Origin: Zygnema cylindricum
Taxonomy: Eukaryota; Streptophyta; Zygnematophyceae; Zygnematales; Zygnemataceae
Assembly: GCA_037447655.1 (NCBI GenBank)
Contig: JBBHKE010000900.1
Span: 107,983 to 138,791 of the forward strand
DNA: 30,809 nucleotides
Reading direction: 5' to 3'
Position numbers and translations under genes: made by a program. Shown piece after piece: positions 8,620 through 19,341 of this stretch. Position 1 is the first letter of the stretch; every line of letters starts with the position of its first letter. Below the pieces are notes generated by a model, which made no database searches, was not told the DNA's origin, and saw only the letters and a list, made by a program, of their open reading frames with translations.

Positions 8620-10119
8620 AGTTTTATATACATATATCTTCAAAAAACAAAAACGACAAAAGAGTTGAAAAGATAATTTTTTGTCCTTATTCTGGATCAT
8701 ATTCTAGATGATATTTTTTAAGAAAATTTGTGTTTTTTTTTTTTCCCCCTCCCTTAATAGTTCGATTTTTAATTGATTCTCTCGGTACAAAGTTTTTAAG
8801 TTTTGAAAGATTTTATCGATATTTAGATTTTCTCAAAATATTTCTGGAAGGGTAAATTAGGTTTTCTTATTAGAAAGTGAATACTTTTTTTAGAAAAATC
8901 ATTTTCTAGAAAAGTACGACCTTTTAGAGAAATGCTATTTTTTTTAGAAAAAATCCTTTTTTTTACCCTTTTTTTTCCGGTGGAAAATAGAAAAAGTTAA
9001 TCCTATGGAAAAGGAAAAAATAACGTAAAATATATCCTTTTACGTATTATTGAAGAAAGGTATTAAATGGGGTAGCTTGACAAAAAGAAAAAGAGCTCAT
9101 TTTTAGTTTTTTTTTTTTTTTGTATTATGTAAACGAGAAATTGAAAAGTGAACTTTTTTTTTTCTAATTAGATTCGAAACGAAAAAAATTAACTATTTCG
9201 AATTACTGATATATCATCATTTGATGATTCTCAGATCGTTTTTCCTTTTTATTTTTTTGTCCAAATTTATTGTGGACCTTTCGGATTTTTTTTCTTTTTT
9301 TTCTGTTTTTCTTTTGGTTGTTGGTTTGTTTTAATTTTTGGAAAATGGATACTTAAGTTTTCTAATGCCGATTTTTTTTTCATCTTTTTCTTTCATCTTT
9401 TTTTTTCATCTTTCTTTTTTTCTTTCTATTTGTCTTTGTTTCATCTTTTTTTGATACGATTTTTTTTCGTTATTTTTTTTTCCTTTTTTTCGTTTGTGAT
9501 GGTTTTTTCATTTATGTTTATGGCTCTCCTTTTGAATTTTGTTGTTTATTTTTTTTTCTACTTCGATTTTGTTAATATTACAAAACATTGTTTTCCAAAA
9601 TTATCTGTTATGAATGATAACAGAAAATAATGTAAAGATTCAGTACTCTCAAATAAAAAAATAACTTTTAATATGTTTATTTGATGAAACCGAACTCAGT
9701 GAAGCTTTGCTTAAAACCGTCCTGTTTATAATTTGCATTAAAAAAATGTGCATTAAAGATGAAATTTTAATTTTACAACAACCTTCGTACAATTAAGCAA
9801 ACCTGTAAACTACAGCGTGAATAAACAAGTAAACAGAAAAATAAAACTCAAACCAAGAAAACTCATAACAAGAAAACAGAAAAATGAAAATTGAAAATAG
9901 AATAAAAAACAGAAAAAAAAAATGGACAAGAAAACACAAGAAAATAGAAAAAATAGTTAATAGAAAAAGAAATAATACGGTGGAGTTTGTATTAGTGGCA
10001 TTAACTACAATTCAGCTCCAAGTGACGTGGCTGATTCTGAACCGTTTAAACTATTTAATTTAGCTATTTAAGGAAAAAGCAATCTGTACCATTAATATTA
10101 TTTTAGGTTTGAAAAGTAA
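8620..10119. other. T-rich intergenic DNA, no gene seen
   Basis: This stretch is dominated by T and A homopolymers. It includes a rough repeat of TTTTTCATC-like units around 9380-9450 and an A-rich run of GAAAACAGAAAA-like units at 9830-9960. The 66-codon ORF at 9430 is Phe-rich low-complexity translation of T-tracts. I see no exon-like or transposon-like feature. Confidence 0.6.
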
Positions 10120-10124
10120 AATTT

Positions 10125-10172
10125 AGGGCCGCCGATATAGTGTTATTGACACTAATAGTGATTCACGGTGAA
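10125..10172. mobile_element. Foldback MITE end fragment
   Basis: TTGACACTAATAGTGATTCACGGTG matches the right terminus of the TACACCG family (compare the end at 20103-20128). The remainder of the element is not recognisable to the left. Confidence 0.45.
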
Positions 10173-10201
10173 CCGGCAGGTGATTATTCATTGTTCTAAG
10201 G

Positions 10202-10421
10202 TACGGTATAGCTATTAGTGTTAATAATTATTTCGCCACTTAGAACATCTTTTCTCCGTGCACACTTGTCCAATTTTCACATGGAGACTGCCAATCGGAA
10301 GATGAGAATCTTGGCTTTCAATCGCAACTGTCAGATTAAACTCTGACTAGTGTGTACAGAGAACAGATGTTTTAAGTGGCAAAAAACATTAACATTAACA
10401 CTAATAGCGATACACGGTGTA
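10202..10421. mobile_element. Foldback MITE, TACACCG family, copy 3
   Basis: The left arm reads TACGGTATAGCTATTAGTG...TCGCCACTTAGAACATC. The right arm reads GATGTTTTAAGTGGCAAAAA...CTAATAGCGATACACGGTGTA. The arms are inverted copies of each other for about 70 bp, separated by about 80 bp. No coding sequence. Confidence 0.75.
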
Positions 10422-11286
10422 GTTAACAATTCTTTAAACCGAAGTAATCAAGGGAAATTTGTGACTCATTTTACTTAATTTAAAGTTGAATGATGCCAAA
10501 CATAGAGCCTTAAATGAGAATGAGAACACTAGTTTATTAATGTATGACTAGCAAAGAACGTCACTCACCGAAACAAAAATTGCAAAAAAATCAATAATGA
10601 ATATATAAAATGCTATATGCAAAGAAAACAGTGAAGAGTAAACCTTGCATTTAACATTTGCATGACCAACCGTAAACATTGACCTGGCTTGAAATTCATT
10701 TCTATTGGTTAGAGGGTACAATGGGCTATGGTACTTTATAGACAGCGAGGGCTCCAAAGGCCTTAATGACTATATTTTTTCCCATATTACATTACGTCAT
10801 ATTATGTCAGTTTTATTGCAAAGCAACCTCCTTCACATGTGAAAACGTATCTATATTAATTATACGCAATTTTTTTTCAAAAATGGATTTTTTTTTATTT
10901 ATTTTTTTATTTTTTTTTTTTTTTATCTACAAATACTGACCGAAAAAAAAATCTGGACGAAAAAAAATGAAAAAATTGATAATACAGTAAAATATTTCTT
11001 CAAGTCATACATTCTTACTTCTAAGGTTTAAGGTTTGGTAATAACTCTTGGTTTTTAAAAATAAGCTCAAAAATTCACGCTATAAAACAAATAATTCTTT
11101 TGTACTTTTTTTTTGTTTGTCTTTGTTTTTGCAAAATTCCGGTGTTTGTTGTAAAGCTTTTCAAAAAAAAGAAGGAAAAAAAAAAAAAAAAAACACCGAC
11201 CACAACCGGCGAAACACACACGCGGGTGTTAGGTTAAGGATTTCCCACTTTTATTGGGGCATTTTTGATTATTTTTGACTTTCCTT
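10422..11286. other. No recognisable gene
   Basis: A/T-rich DNA with long A and T homopolymers (about 10890-10925 and an A-run near 11179-11191). The part after about 11200 may be the 5' untranslated leader of the non-LTR element that follows. The small ORFs at 10548 and 11048 show no domain or codon bias. Confidence 0.5.
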
Positions 11287-12982
11287 ATGGCTCCACAAAA
11301 ACGGCGAGTATCACGATCACCTTCCCCGCCATCTCTCACCCGTTTGCGACTGTCTAAAAACTGCTCAGAGGAGTCCCACCCTTTTGCTCCTCGACTAACC
11401 ACTGCCACCTCCGCTCTCTTCCCAACCTTTTGACTCCAACACTCCCCTCAACCATATTTCTTCTCCCTTACCTGTGATGCCCAATCCCCTTTCTACTACT
11501 CCCCCACGTTACTGTCCCCCTCATCGTCGAGAGCCAATCAACACTTTGTCTTTGGCCCCTATCCCAAACTCTCCCCTCACACAACCACAAATGGTCACAT
11601 GTTCAACCCCTCCTCCTCTAGCCCCTCCCACCTTGGTTCCCCCACCCGTGCCAAACCTTGTGCCCAATAACCTTCCCACCACCTCACCTATTGCATCTCT
11701 CTCTCAAGCTCCTCCCTCTACTGCTAAACCTTCAAGTAACCAAGCTCCTCATCCTCCTCCACTTGCCAACCCTTCTTCAAATGCTTCGGCTTCTCGAGTT
11801 CCTTGCCCGGGCTGTGGGAAGATGTATGTAGCCGGTGCCGGTTTCGCGAGACATGTGAGAGCGTGTCCTAAGGTTGCTTCGGCTCCGCCGCCTTCTCCAA
11901 GCGGCCCTCCTCTTACAAATCCCCCCAATCCACGACACCCTTCTCATAATGATTGGGAGTTTATCCGCAACCTTAATGTGTTGGGCTGTTATCATCTTGG
12001 TTACCCTCGGCCTCGACTTTACTCACGCATTCCTCCTCATCTTCGAGAGGTCGTCCATGCAGCCCTTCGTTTCCCACTCGGACTTTTAGCTGAAGATATT
12101 AATAATCAGGCGGCGTGGCACCTTTTCCTTTTGTTTCCACTTTGGGTTTTAGTCTTACCTTCTCGTGGGGGCGCTAGCGGGGCCCGTGAAACGCGTTCAA
12201 GATGTAAACGATTCTTGCGCGAGGAATGGGAATCTCTTCAACAAGAACATAGAGATAGAGTTATCTCCATTTTTGTTACTCCTCCTCGACGTCAAGCTCC
12301 ACTTCCTAACTCCAGAACCCGTATATATCGCGCTGTGCACCTTGGGCGATGTGGTGAACTTTCTCGAGCGGCTCGGGCGCTTCGACCTTTTACACCCTCA
12401 CCAACTACAAAGTCAACAGTTGAGGCCCTTCGCACCCTTCATCCCCTTGCACCTAATGAACCTTTACATTTTATTGAATGATATGACCCTGTAGACCCCT
12501 TTGATCTTGACCAAGAAACCTTCGCCAAAGCTCTTGTCTAATCCCCTCATCTTTCGGTAGTGGGACCTTTTGGGATTGTATATGAACTTTTTCGTGATAT
12601 TTTCCCTCCTGAAAATCCATCCCAAGGTTTTGATTTACTGTTTAAGGTGGCTTCCCAATTGGCACAAGGAAATGTGCCACGCACTATAGTCCCTCTTTTG
12701 GCAGCTGCACGTCTTCCTGCTCGTCTTGCTGCTGTTTCAAAGCCTGTCGGAGGTGTTCGACCTATTGCAGTGGGGGAGGTTTTGTACCGTCTTGTAGCTC
12801 AATCAATTTGTCTACTAATTCAAGGGGCGTTTCACGATTATTTTTCCCCTCATCAATTTGGTGTCGCTACACGGGGCAGTTGTGAGGCAGTCGTCCATGG
12901 TTTACGTGCGACAATGGACCTACACCCAGATTGGGTCGTTCTCCAAGTTGATATTGCTAATGCTTTTAATACTATGGATTCG
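11287..12982 (+). pseudogene. Non-LTR retrotransposon ORF, R2/NeSL-like, broken and truncated
   Basis: A Pro/Ser-rich N-terminus starts at ATG 11287 and shifts frame before 11474. The main frame then carries a CCHC finger (CPGCGKMYVAGAGFARHVRAC, as C-x2-C-x12-H-x3-C), a conserved RGG...CKRFLREEW block, and the start of a reverse transcriptase: GGVRPIAVGEVLYRLVAQSI, FSPHQFGVATRGSCEAVVH, and the motif-A segment VVLQVDIANAFNTMD with the first catalytic Asp. In-frame stops lie at 12479-12481 (TGA) and 12539-12541 (TAA). Homology ends near 12982, so the YADD motif, thumb and endonuclease are missing. The single N-terminal finger and NAFN motif fit the R2/NeSL/CRE side of non-LTR elements, not plant L1 or RTE, but the exact clade is uncertain. 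GC content is clearly above the surroundings. Confidence 0.8.
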
Positions 12983-13023
12983 TCCATAAATCTTTACCAG
13001 ACAAAAAACGTATTCCACCGAGC

Positions 13024-13570
13024 CATAGTTCAAAAGTAGGTGAAAGTAGGCCTATACAATATGCCTATTGTATGCAAAACATACAATATGCCCTTAAGAC
13101 CCATATTGTATTGGTCGAAAAATGAAAAAAAATAGTTACAGGGTTGAGTTGCACATCGATCGATATAGAATTAAACGTCATGTCTAAATTTTGAAAAAAA
13201 ATCGGACAAAAAAAACAGTTTCTGTGAGTTTTGAGGTAAAACTTATTTAAACCGTTAGATTCAGACGATCGGACGGTCTCTGATCAGAGTAGTGATCTAA
13301 GAAGATCACATGAAAAGCCCATAATACAACTTACGATAGGACTATCTGTCATATTAGCGTCTGCAATTTTGAACGTCCGCGTGTTTTAGTTCGCTAAAAA
13401 ATTTCGTCCGTCGGCGTGCGCTGAACTATGATCATACGTCAGATTCGTACTTCCGTACAAGAGTGTCCACAACGAACACCTATACAGTATGCCTACTCTA
13501 CGCAAGTTTAGTGCCAAGTTTTGTGCGCCTACCAAAGGCCTACCATAAAAACGCCTACTTTTGAACTATG
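13024..13570. mobile_element. hAT MITE, CATAGTTC family, copy 1 (547 bp)
   Basis: Terminal inverted repeats CATAGTTCAAAAGTAGG (left) and its complement (right) are flanked by a perfect 8-bp direct repeat CACCGAGC (13016-13023 and 13571-13578), the hAT signature. The interior holds a small palindrome around TACAATATGCCTATTGTATG and no transposase. It is longer than the other copies by an extra segment around 13340-13530. Confidence 0.9.
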
Positions 13571-13578
13571 CACCGAGC

Positions 13579-14300
13579 CTTTCAGCGAACACTTACTGGC
13601 ACAAAATTGTAGTTCACAAATAACCTGTTACGGTGTTACCACGTTTCTTGGACACATCGCTGCGACAAAACCTACGGCTAACGCGTCTTCACAATTTGTG
13701 AAGTCCGAGTCTGACCGCATCCGTCTTGTACTGCATTTTGTACGGACAAGGCCCTTCAAGACAACGTGATAGGAAATCCTGTCGCCTACTAATTAGCCAA
13801 TGGCAGTCTAGATCGAGTAGCCGCCAACAGTCTCGACACGTTGCAGGACACAGTTGGTGAACCTAAAAGATTCTCTGACGGTTGTCAGCAGGAAGTACGG
13901 ATTGCCTACCAGAATCTTATACCATTCTGCAAAGCCACGGAATGCACGCTCGGAATCATTTTTTTGCTTCTAACTAATCATTAGTTGTCGGCAAGACTGC
14001 AGCACTGAATCAGTACTCGGCCAACACGCCTTCCCACAGGAAAGCAATACTTGCAACACAGGCACGCGTACGATGGACTGTGTATCATAGATGTCTCATT
14101 GGTACGGATTCTGACATTTTTACGAAATTTTGATATTTTTTATAGTTTTTTTATCTTTCGTAAAATGCGTATACTTTTCGTACGGATAAATATATACGGA
14201 TACTGCGTACGGATGAGGTGTACGAAAATTTGCAAAAGAGAGACGCGTGGTTTTCCAATTCGTACGAATTTCGACTTTTTACGAAAAATGAGTAATATTC
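13579..14300. other. Unassigned DNA between MITEs
   Basis: I recognise no gene. The ORF at 13521-13769 begins inside the hAT MITE and shows no domain. From about 14100 the sequence is dense in CGTACGG/TTCGTACG-type motifs that recur in several transposons here, and it continues at 14679 on the other side of the next MITE. It is probably an old transposon. Confidence 0.4.
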
Positions 14301-14308
14301 GTCGATTT

Positions 14309-14670
14309 CATAGTTAAAAAGTAAGTGAAAGTAGGCCCATACAAGATGCCTATTGTACACAAAACATACAATATGACCTTAAGACCCATATTGTATTGGT
14401 CGCAAAATGAAAACAAATAGTATCAGGGTTGAGTTGCACATCGATCGATAGAGAATTAAACGTCATGTCTAAATTTTGAAAAGCATTCGGACAATTTTTT
14501 TTTTCTGTGAGTTTTGAGTTATTTTTTATTTAAACCGTCAGATTTGGACGATCGGACGGTCGCTGATCAAAGTAGCGATCTAAGAAGATCACATGAAATG
14601 CCCATAACACAACTTATGATAAAGGCGCCTACAAAAGGCCTACCATAAAAATGCCTACTTTTGAACTATG
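14309..14670. mobile_element. hAT MITE, CATAGTTC family, copy 2 (362 bp)
   Basis: The ends CATAGTTAAAAAGTAAGTG and CCTACTTTTGAACTATG are flanked by a perfect 8-bp target duplication GTCGATTT (14301-14308 and 14671-14678). The interior matches copy 1 (TTAAGACCCATATTGTATTGG, GGGTTGAGTTGCACATCGAT, GATCGGACGGTC) but lacks copy 1's extra segment. Confidence 0.92.
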
Positions 14671-14689
14671 GTCGATTTCATACTTTTCG

Positions 14690-15310
14690 TAAATTTCTTA
14701 CAGTTTTTGTTGTACGGGAATGAACGGAGATGTAAAAAAAATACGGAAAGTCTAACCAAAAAAAATCCTTAAAAAATCTGATAAAGAACGGAATATATAC
14801 GAAAATGTAAAGCGTTATTCGAAAAGTGTACCCTAAAAAATTTAAAAGTACGGAAAATTTAAGGCAATTGTGCTGAAATATGAGGGAACGAAATAGTAAT
14901 AGATTTTATTTCCAAGAACGCGATGGTAATACCATCAAAGTACAAAACATGATTGTCACTAAAATGTATTGATGACCAACAAAGGTTAAAGACCAAAATC
15001 CTAAAGGACTACAAAAAAAAAATCCCTAGGAGGGAACGTGAGGGAATGTACCTAAAAAGTAAAAACGCTAAAATCTCACACAAATAACCCTAAAAAGGAC
15101 AAAAGTGTACAGCCATTGTACGTAAATGTACGAACTATGTAAGGCAGCTGTACTGAAGTATAAGGGAGTGTACGAAATGGTAGCCAAAAAACCCTAAAAT
15201 AAATAGCCCTAAAAAGTACGAAAAAATATAGACACTATATAGTAGATGTACGTAAAATATAAGGCAGTTGTAACAAAATATACGGAATGTGCTAAAATGT
15301 ACCCTTTAAA
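14690..15310. repeat. Degenerate repeat block, inverted relative of 2985-3590
   Basis: TACCCTAAAAA- and CCTAAAAAGTA-type motifs recur near 14830, 15050, 15085, 15208 and 15300, with GTACGTAAAATATAAGGCAG-like sequence between. These are the reverse complement of motifs at 2985-3590. No coding potential. Confidence 0.4.
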
Positions 15311-15321
15311 CACAGCCACTG

Positions 15322-15509
15322 TACACCGTGAATCGCTATTAGGGTTAATGTTGTTTTTGCCACTTAAAACATTGCCTCTCCGTACACACATGTCGGATTG
15401 TGGATCTGACGATTGCGATCGAAATGTAAGATTTTCTCAACTTGAAAACCGAAATTAAAAATGTTTTAAGTGGCGTTAAAACTGTTAACACTAATACAGA
15501 TACAGGGTA
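15322..15509. mobile_element. Foldback MITE, TACACCG family, copy 4
   Basis: The left arm is TACACCGTGAATCGCTATTA...TTGCCACTTAAAACATTG. The right arm is AATGTTTTAAGTGGCG...AACACTAATACAGATACAGGGTA. It is shorter than other copies because the centre and part of the right arm are deleted. Confidence 0.75.
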
Positions 15510-16345
15510 TTATGAAGTCAAAGTCGGTCAACGCATTAAAAAAACTTTTGAATTTTGTTTTGTGCGCATATTCATTATTTTTTTGGCGTTTTATGCGTGC
15601 GTTGTATGCGCATGAGACATCTATGCTGTGTATCTAGCACGAGCGCGCGCTTGGTGTTTGAAGAACACTTCCAAATGGCATACGGGAAAGCGTAAGCACG
15701 TGTGCACAACTCTACGTGCACCCTTGGAACTTCTTTGGCGGTGCTAGGTGTACCTCTATGTGCACTAACCAATATTTAACCCATTTGGTAATGCGAAAGA
15801 GACCCATGGCTATGTATTCTTATTTGAGGGGAAATGCCCATTTCTTATTACATCCGCTTCTAGTTTCGACACTGATAGAAAAGCAAAAGAAATGGAGAGG
15901 TTGCGCGCTTTCAAAACTAGCAAAGGTAACCAACGAGAAAAGGCAACCAATGTGTCTTTTTGTTGATTGAAAAAAACGAAAAGTTCATCAATGGGCTCTC
16001 TTGTAAAATGCCTTTTTGAATTAAAGATGGAAAAATGGGGCAATTTCTTCATATCAATAAAAATGTAGTGGGTGGTGTTATTTGGTTGCTTTCAACTTGG
16101 GAAGCGTTTTTGCCGTGATTTGTAATAAAATATTCGCAATTGTAACGGACATTAGGTCGACGCCAAAGGTTTGCAAACATTTGAAAAATAAAGACCCTGA
16201 GTCTCAAAAGCCTTAGATGTATGCATTGTTTTGGATAGTTGTAAATAGTTCAACTCCATGGTTCGGTGTGATATGGTTATGATTTATCATAAGGGTGAAT
16301 TGCGGGTGAGGTGCCTTTAGTTACGATGTTATAGTTAATGAATCA
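15510..16345. other. Unassigned DNA, no gene seen
   Basis: This contains several small open frames on both strands (15575, 15716, 15810) without domains, splice structure or clear codon bias. No transposon termini were recognised. It may be a unique intergenic segment. Confidence 0.4.
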
Positions 16346-16349
16346 ATCA

Positions 16350-17005
16350 CAGTAACCAAAAAACAAGAGGGCGTGGACTTTTGCTGAGGACCCATAAATG
16401 AAAATGGAGGTCTAAGACTTCTGAATATTTTGTCCGTACATGCGCGTGACGGTATGAAAATAAAAACATATACTCTCCCTCGTGCAAAAATGTTTAAAAT
16501 CATTTGACACGTGGGGATAATTTTAACTACTCGTTGGTGGGGTGTGACTACTCTCGAGTCGATTCCAGTTGTAGTTTAAAAATGAGCTGGCATGATGTGT
16601 CTTGACTTGGCAGTGTGTCGACAAAGGAAAGACGCCAAGCTACACCACGAATCACTATTCGCGTTCATAACTATTTAGTGTTAAATAACAATTAGTGTGA
16701 TTAGCGCTCATTAGGAATTTGGGGATTTTTAAATAAATTAGTCACTCTAGTTTCATTTTTGGGTTTTTTTAATCACTTTATTTAAGAATTTGAGTAAAAT
16801 ATTAGAGGCGCCGAATTAGCGTGATTAACCCTAATAGCAAATCATGGTGTAGAGCACATTATCGATCTCAAGTAGACATAATCTGCAATTTGTTTTTTCC
16901 ACTTTATCCGTACGGTAGTAGATTTTCTCGATGCAAAATTGCAAATTCAATTTTGGAGGAAAACGACAGAAAAATACCCTTACTTCGACACATGGACACA
17001 AACCC
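16350..17005 (+). mobile_element. Harbinger-like element, right half, with nested MITE
   Basis: Blocks at 16385-16480 (GACCCATAAATGAAAATGGAG, GTACATGCGCGTGACG, ACTCTCCCTC) match the 20599 element. The right end CTTACTTCGACACATGGACACAAACCC is followed by TAA (17006-17008), the target triplet seen at the good copy. A foldback MITE at 16641-16851 interrupts it. The left terminus was not found. Confidence 0.55.
16641..16851. mobile_element. TACACCG-type MITE nested in Harbinger-like element
   Basis: The termini TACACCACGAATCACTATTC and (reversed) TACACCATGATTTGCTATTA are inverted. The interior contains CATTAGGAATTTGGGG and TTAAGAATTTGAG blocks, like the 19590-20128 subfamily and unlike the AAAACATC foldback subfamily. 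Confidence 0.65.
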
Positions 17006-17019
17006 TAAGCGCCTTACAA

Positions 17020-17160
17020 TACATTGTGAATCGTTACTAGCGTTATGAACTCTATATCGGCGCCCCCAAATTTTGATTGCAAAACCCGAAATAGAATTGA
17101 TAAATACAAAATTTTCCTTTACGTTAATTACGGTTCTAGAGAATTAGCGTTCATTATTCT
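17020..17160. mobile_element. Probable TACACCG-type MITE fragment
   Basis: It starts TACATTGTGAATCGTTACTAG, which resembles the family terminus, and includes GGCGCCCCCAAATTTTG and GAATTAGCGTTCATTA blocks. The right terminus is not clear, so the end is approximate. Confidence 0.35.
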
Positions 17161-17164
17161 AATT

Positions 17165-17884
17165 TATGATTTTATTGAGTAATGTGGTGTACGGACGTGC
17201 CAGCCCGTACATTAAGGTACTTTATCAAGTAAAAATGTACGAAACATGGATTAAAATAACCGCAATCGCATGTAAAACTACGCTCATAATAAGAGACATA
17301 ATAAGATTGTACCTATTTAAGTGAAGAAATATGTGTGGCGTAATAATTATTTGAGCAAACACTCGAATTAAAATTATAAAAAAATTAGAGTCAAAGGACG
17401 CGACAGTGTATGATTTGTCAGATATTGTACTTTCACCTATTTTACTGTAAATATCCTGATGGCACATCTATTGTACCAAAATTAGAATTAATGATCAATT
17501 AGGGTGAAGTTCCATCATACGTTTCTGTAATTGTACAGCAAACTCTACAGACCGGGTCGATTGAGTCGAAGTTCCATCACGTAGAGTCTGTAAGCCACGT
17601 GTTCTAAATTGACTAGCGCCACACAAGCTACGATCCGATATTGAATATCTTTCAGATTTTTAGCACCTACAAACTTAACTTCAAATCTTGACTTTCGTAC
17701 GAAGTAATCATACGACAAATTTTTTTTACATTTTGCAGACACCACTCTGTACGCCAACTCATTTTTTAGGGTTTCAGTTTTTGAACATAACGAAAGTCCT
17801 TTGAGAGAAATAGTGTGACTAACCAAAGTAAGCGAAAATAGTGTGACGAATGAATGTTACGAAATTTCGTTTTTATTTTCGGTT
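17165..17884. other. Unassigned DNA, no gene seen
   Basis: Two minus-strand open frames of 80 and 93 codons (17225-17467 and 17545-17826) lack recognisable domains, and neighbouring DNA shows no exon signals that I trust. I see no transposon termini apart from the hAT element that begins at 17893. Confidence 0.35.
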
Positions 17885-17892
17885 GTATTTTG

Positions 17893-18699
17893 TAGTGTTG
17901 TGTATCGGTAAGGATTTGTCGATAACCGATATGGGCTTTTTTTCGGGTATCCGATAATCGATATATTGGTACGATATATCGACATTGGTCTTATCGCCGA
18001 TAAGTAGCTGATAATATCGGGTACTTATCGGCGATAATGCCGATAACGATAATTATCGGCGATAACTGTACGGACCGTACAGATAAATGTACGGTCTGTA
18101 CACTCAACGGTACGTCTTATTCTCCGGACGTGTACAAGCATAGAAAGTACCGTAGCCGCCATGAAATCTGTACGATTTTGATACGAATCCAATAAAAATG
18201 ATGTACCTTTCACATCCGACGCCATGGCTTTGTCCCTTAATTCCTTGAGATCCACTGGGGACCTGCCACGTGTCAATCTGTCGACTTTTTTGGCAAAAGC
18301 TGCCAAAAGAGCCATTCCGGGATGCCGGCGCTCACGCTGGCCCGTCAGCTCGTGTTTTCTCATTCCAAGTCGTCCGTTCGATTCCGGCGGCGCGCAGATT
18401 GTTATTTTGCGTTTTTTAGACTTTTGTGTCCGCCGTCCTTTTCCAGTTCCATGTTCACCAGTTTTTTAGTAAACTTCCGTACGACGCCGTAAAATTTTTG
18501 TTCAGTTAACCGGCCAACGTTTATGTGCCGCGTTCACTGTAATAAATTGCAGCTAAACCGTATCGGAACAGATTTCTATACGTGGCATGCCAAGCTATAT
18601 AAAATCAATAAAATAATACAGTATGTTATAAAGTACTATTGTATGCATACTATATATTTTTTATTATCGCGATAAGTTTTTTACCGAGACACAACACTA
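17893..18699 (-). mobile_element. hAT element (TAGTGTTG family) with captured coding-like segment
   Basis: The termini TAGTGTTGTGTATCGGTAA (left) and the inverted TTACCGAGACACAACACTA (right) are flanked by a perfect 8-bp direct repeat GTATTTTG (17885-17892 and 18700-18707), diagnostic of hAT insertion. Subterminal DNA is full of GATAATCG/CCGATA palindromes and GTACGG motifs, plausible transposase-binding repeats. No transposase is encoded. The middle (about 18200-18470) is strikingly GC-rich compared with the termini and is open on the minus strand. Confidence 0.85.
18207..18465 (-). CDS. Coding-like fragment, probably captured exon
   Basis: On the minus strand an open frame runs from a stop at 18466-18468, starting KTGEHGTGKGRR, through a basic nuclear-signal-like stretch (RRTQKSKKRK), to LAAFAKKVDRLTRGRSPVDL and KELRDKAMASDVKG. 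A possible splice donor (AAAG/GTACATC) follows at 18206, after which the frame runs into transposon sequence. I do not recognise the protein family. GC content, the charged-helix composition and the donor suggest an exon of a host gene carried inside the hAT element, as in Pack-type MITEs. It is unlikely to be expressed as a complete gene. A chance open frame in GC-rich DNA is the alternative. Confidence 0.4.
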
Positions 18700-19077
18700 G
18701 TATTTTGGAAACCGCGTAACATGTGCAAATCTTAAGATTTTTCGTTGGATTTCCATCATGACACGTAGCTTAATCGTCCCGCGTGTCACAATTTTTTTTT
18801 CCTGTATCTGCCAACCCACCTCCTCGAGGTGGGTTGACAGTTACAGAAAAAAAATAAAGCGAACTCCTTGCAGACGAACATCCGACGACGAGTATTACCT
18901 CCAACACCTTCGGAGAGTATCGACAAGATTCTCTGTAATGTAGTTTTTCTTATAAAAACAAAATAGGTGGTACGATTTGGTACGGAGGGTCGCGGATTTC
19001 TGTAAACTACGCCACTTTTCGCTTGATGGAACTTCACCCTTAGTATTAAACATTTTTCTCAAAAAAATGAAAATCAT

Positions 19078-19145
19078 AATTAGTGTTAATAACGCTAATT
19101 AGGTGTTAACACTAATTATTTATCAACGCTCATAACGATTCACGG
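19078..19145. mobile_element. TACACCG-type MITE end fragment
   Basis: AATTAGTGTTAATAACGCTAA and CATAACGATTCACGG match the right terminus of the family. It abuts the TAGTGTTGGG element directly. Confidence 0.45.
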
Positions 19146-19303
19146 TAGTGTTGGGTATCGAGGACCCATTGCCGATATTCGATATATATCGAATTTCATG
19201 TACCCGATATTCGATATATCGCTTCGATATATCGAATTTCAAATTATCGCGATATATCGTATCGACGATATATCAAAAATGAAAATTTCACCATTTTTTT
19301 TCA

Positions 19304-19341
<38 letters not shown>

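Noticed and set aside
9430-9630. Membrane protein of 66 residues
   Set aside because: The Phe/Leu-rich sequence simply reflects T-tracts in a low-complexity region.
13521-13769. 82-codon plus-strand gene
   Set aside because: It starts within the hAT MITE, crosses its target duplication, and shows no domain or codon bias.
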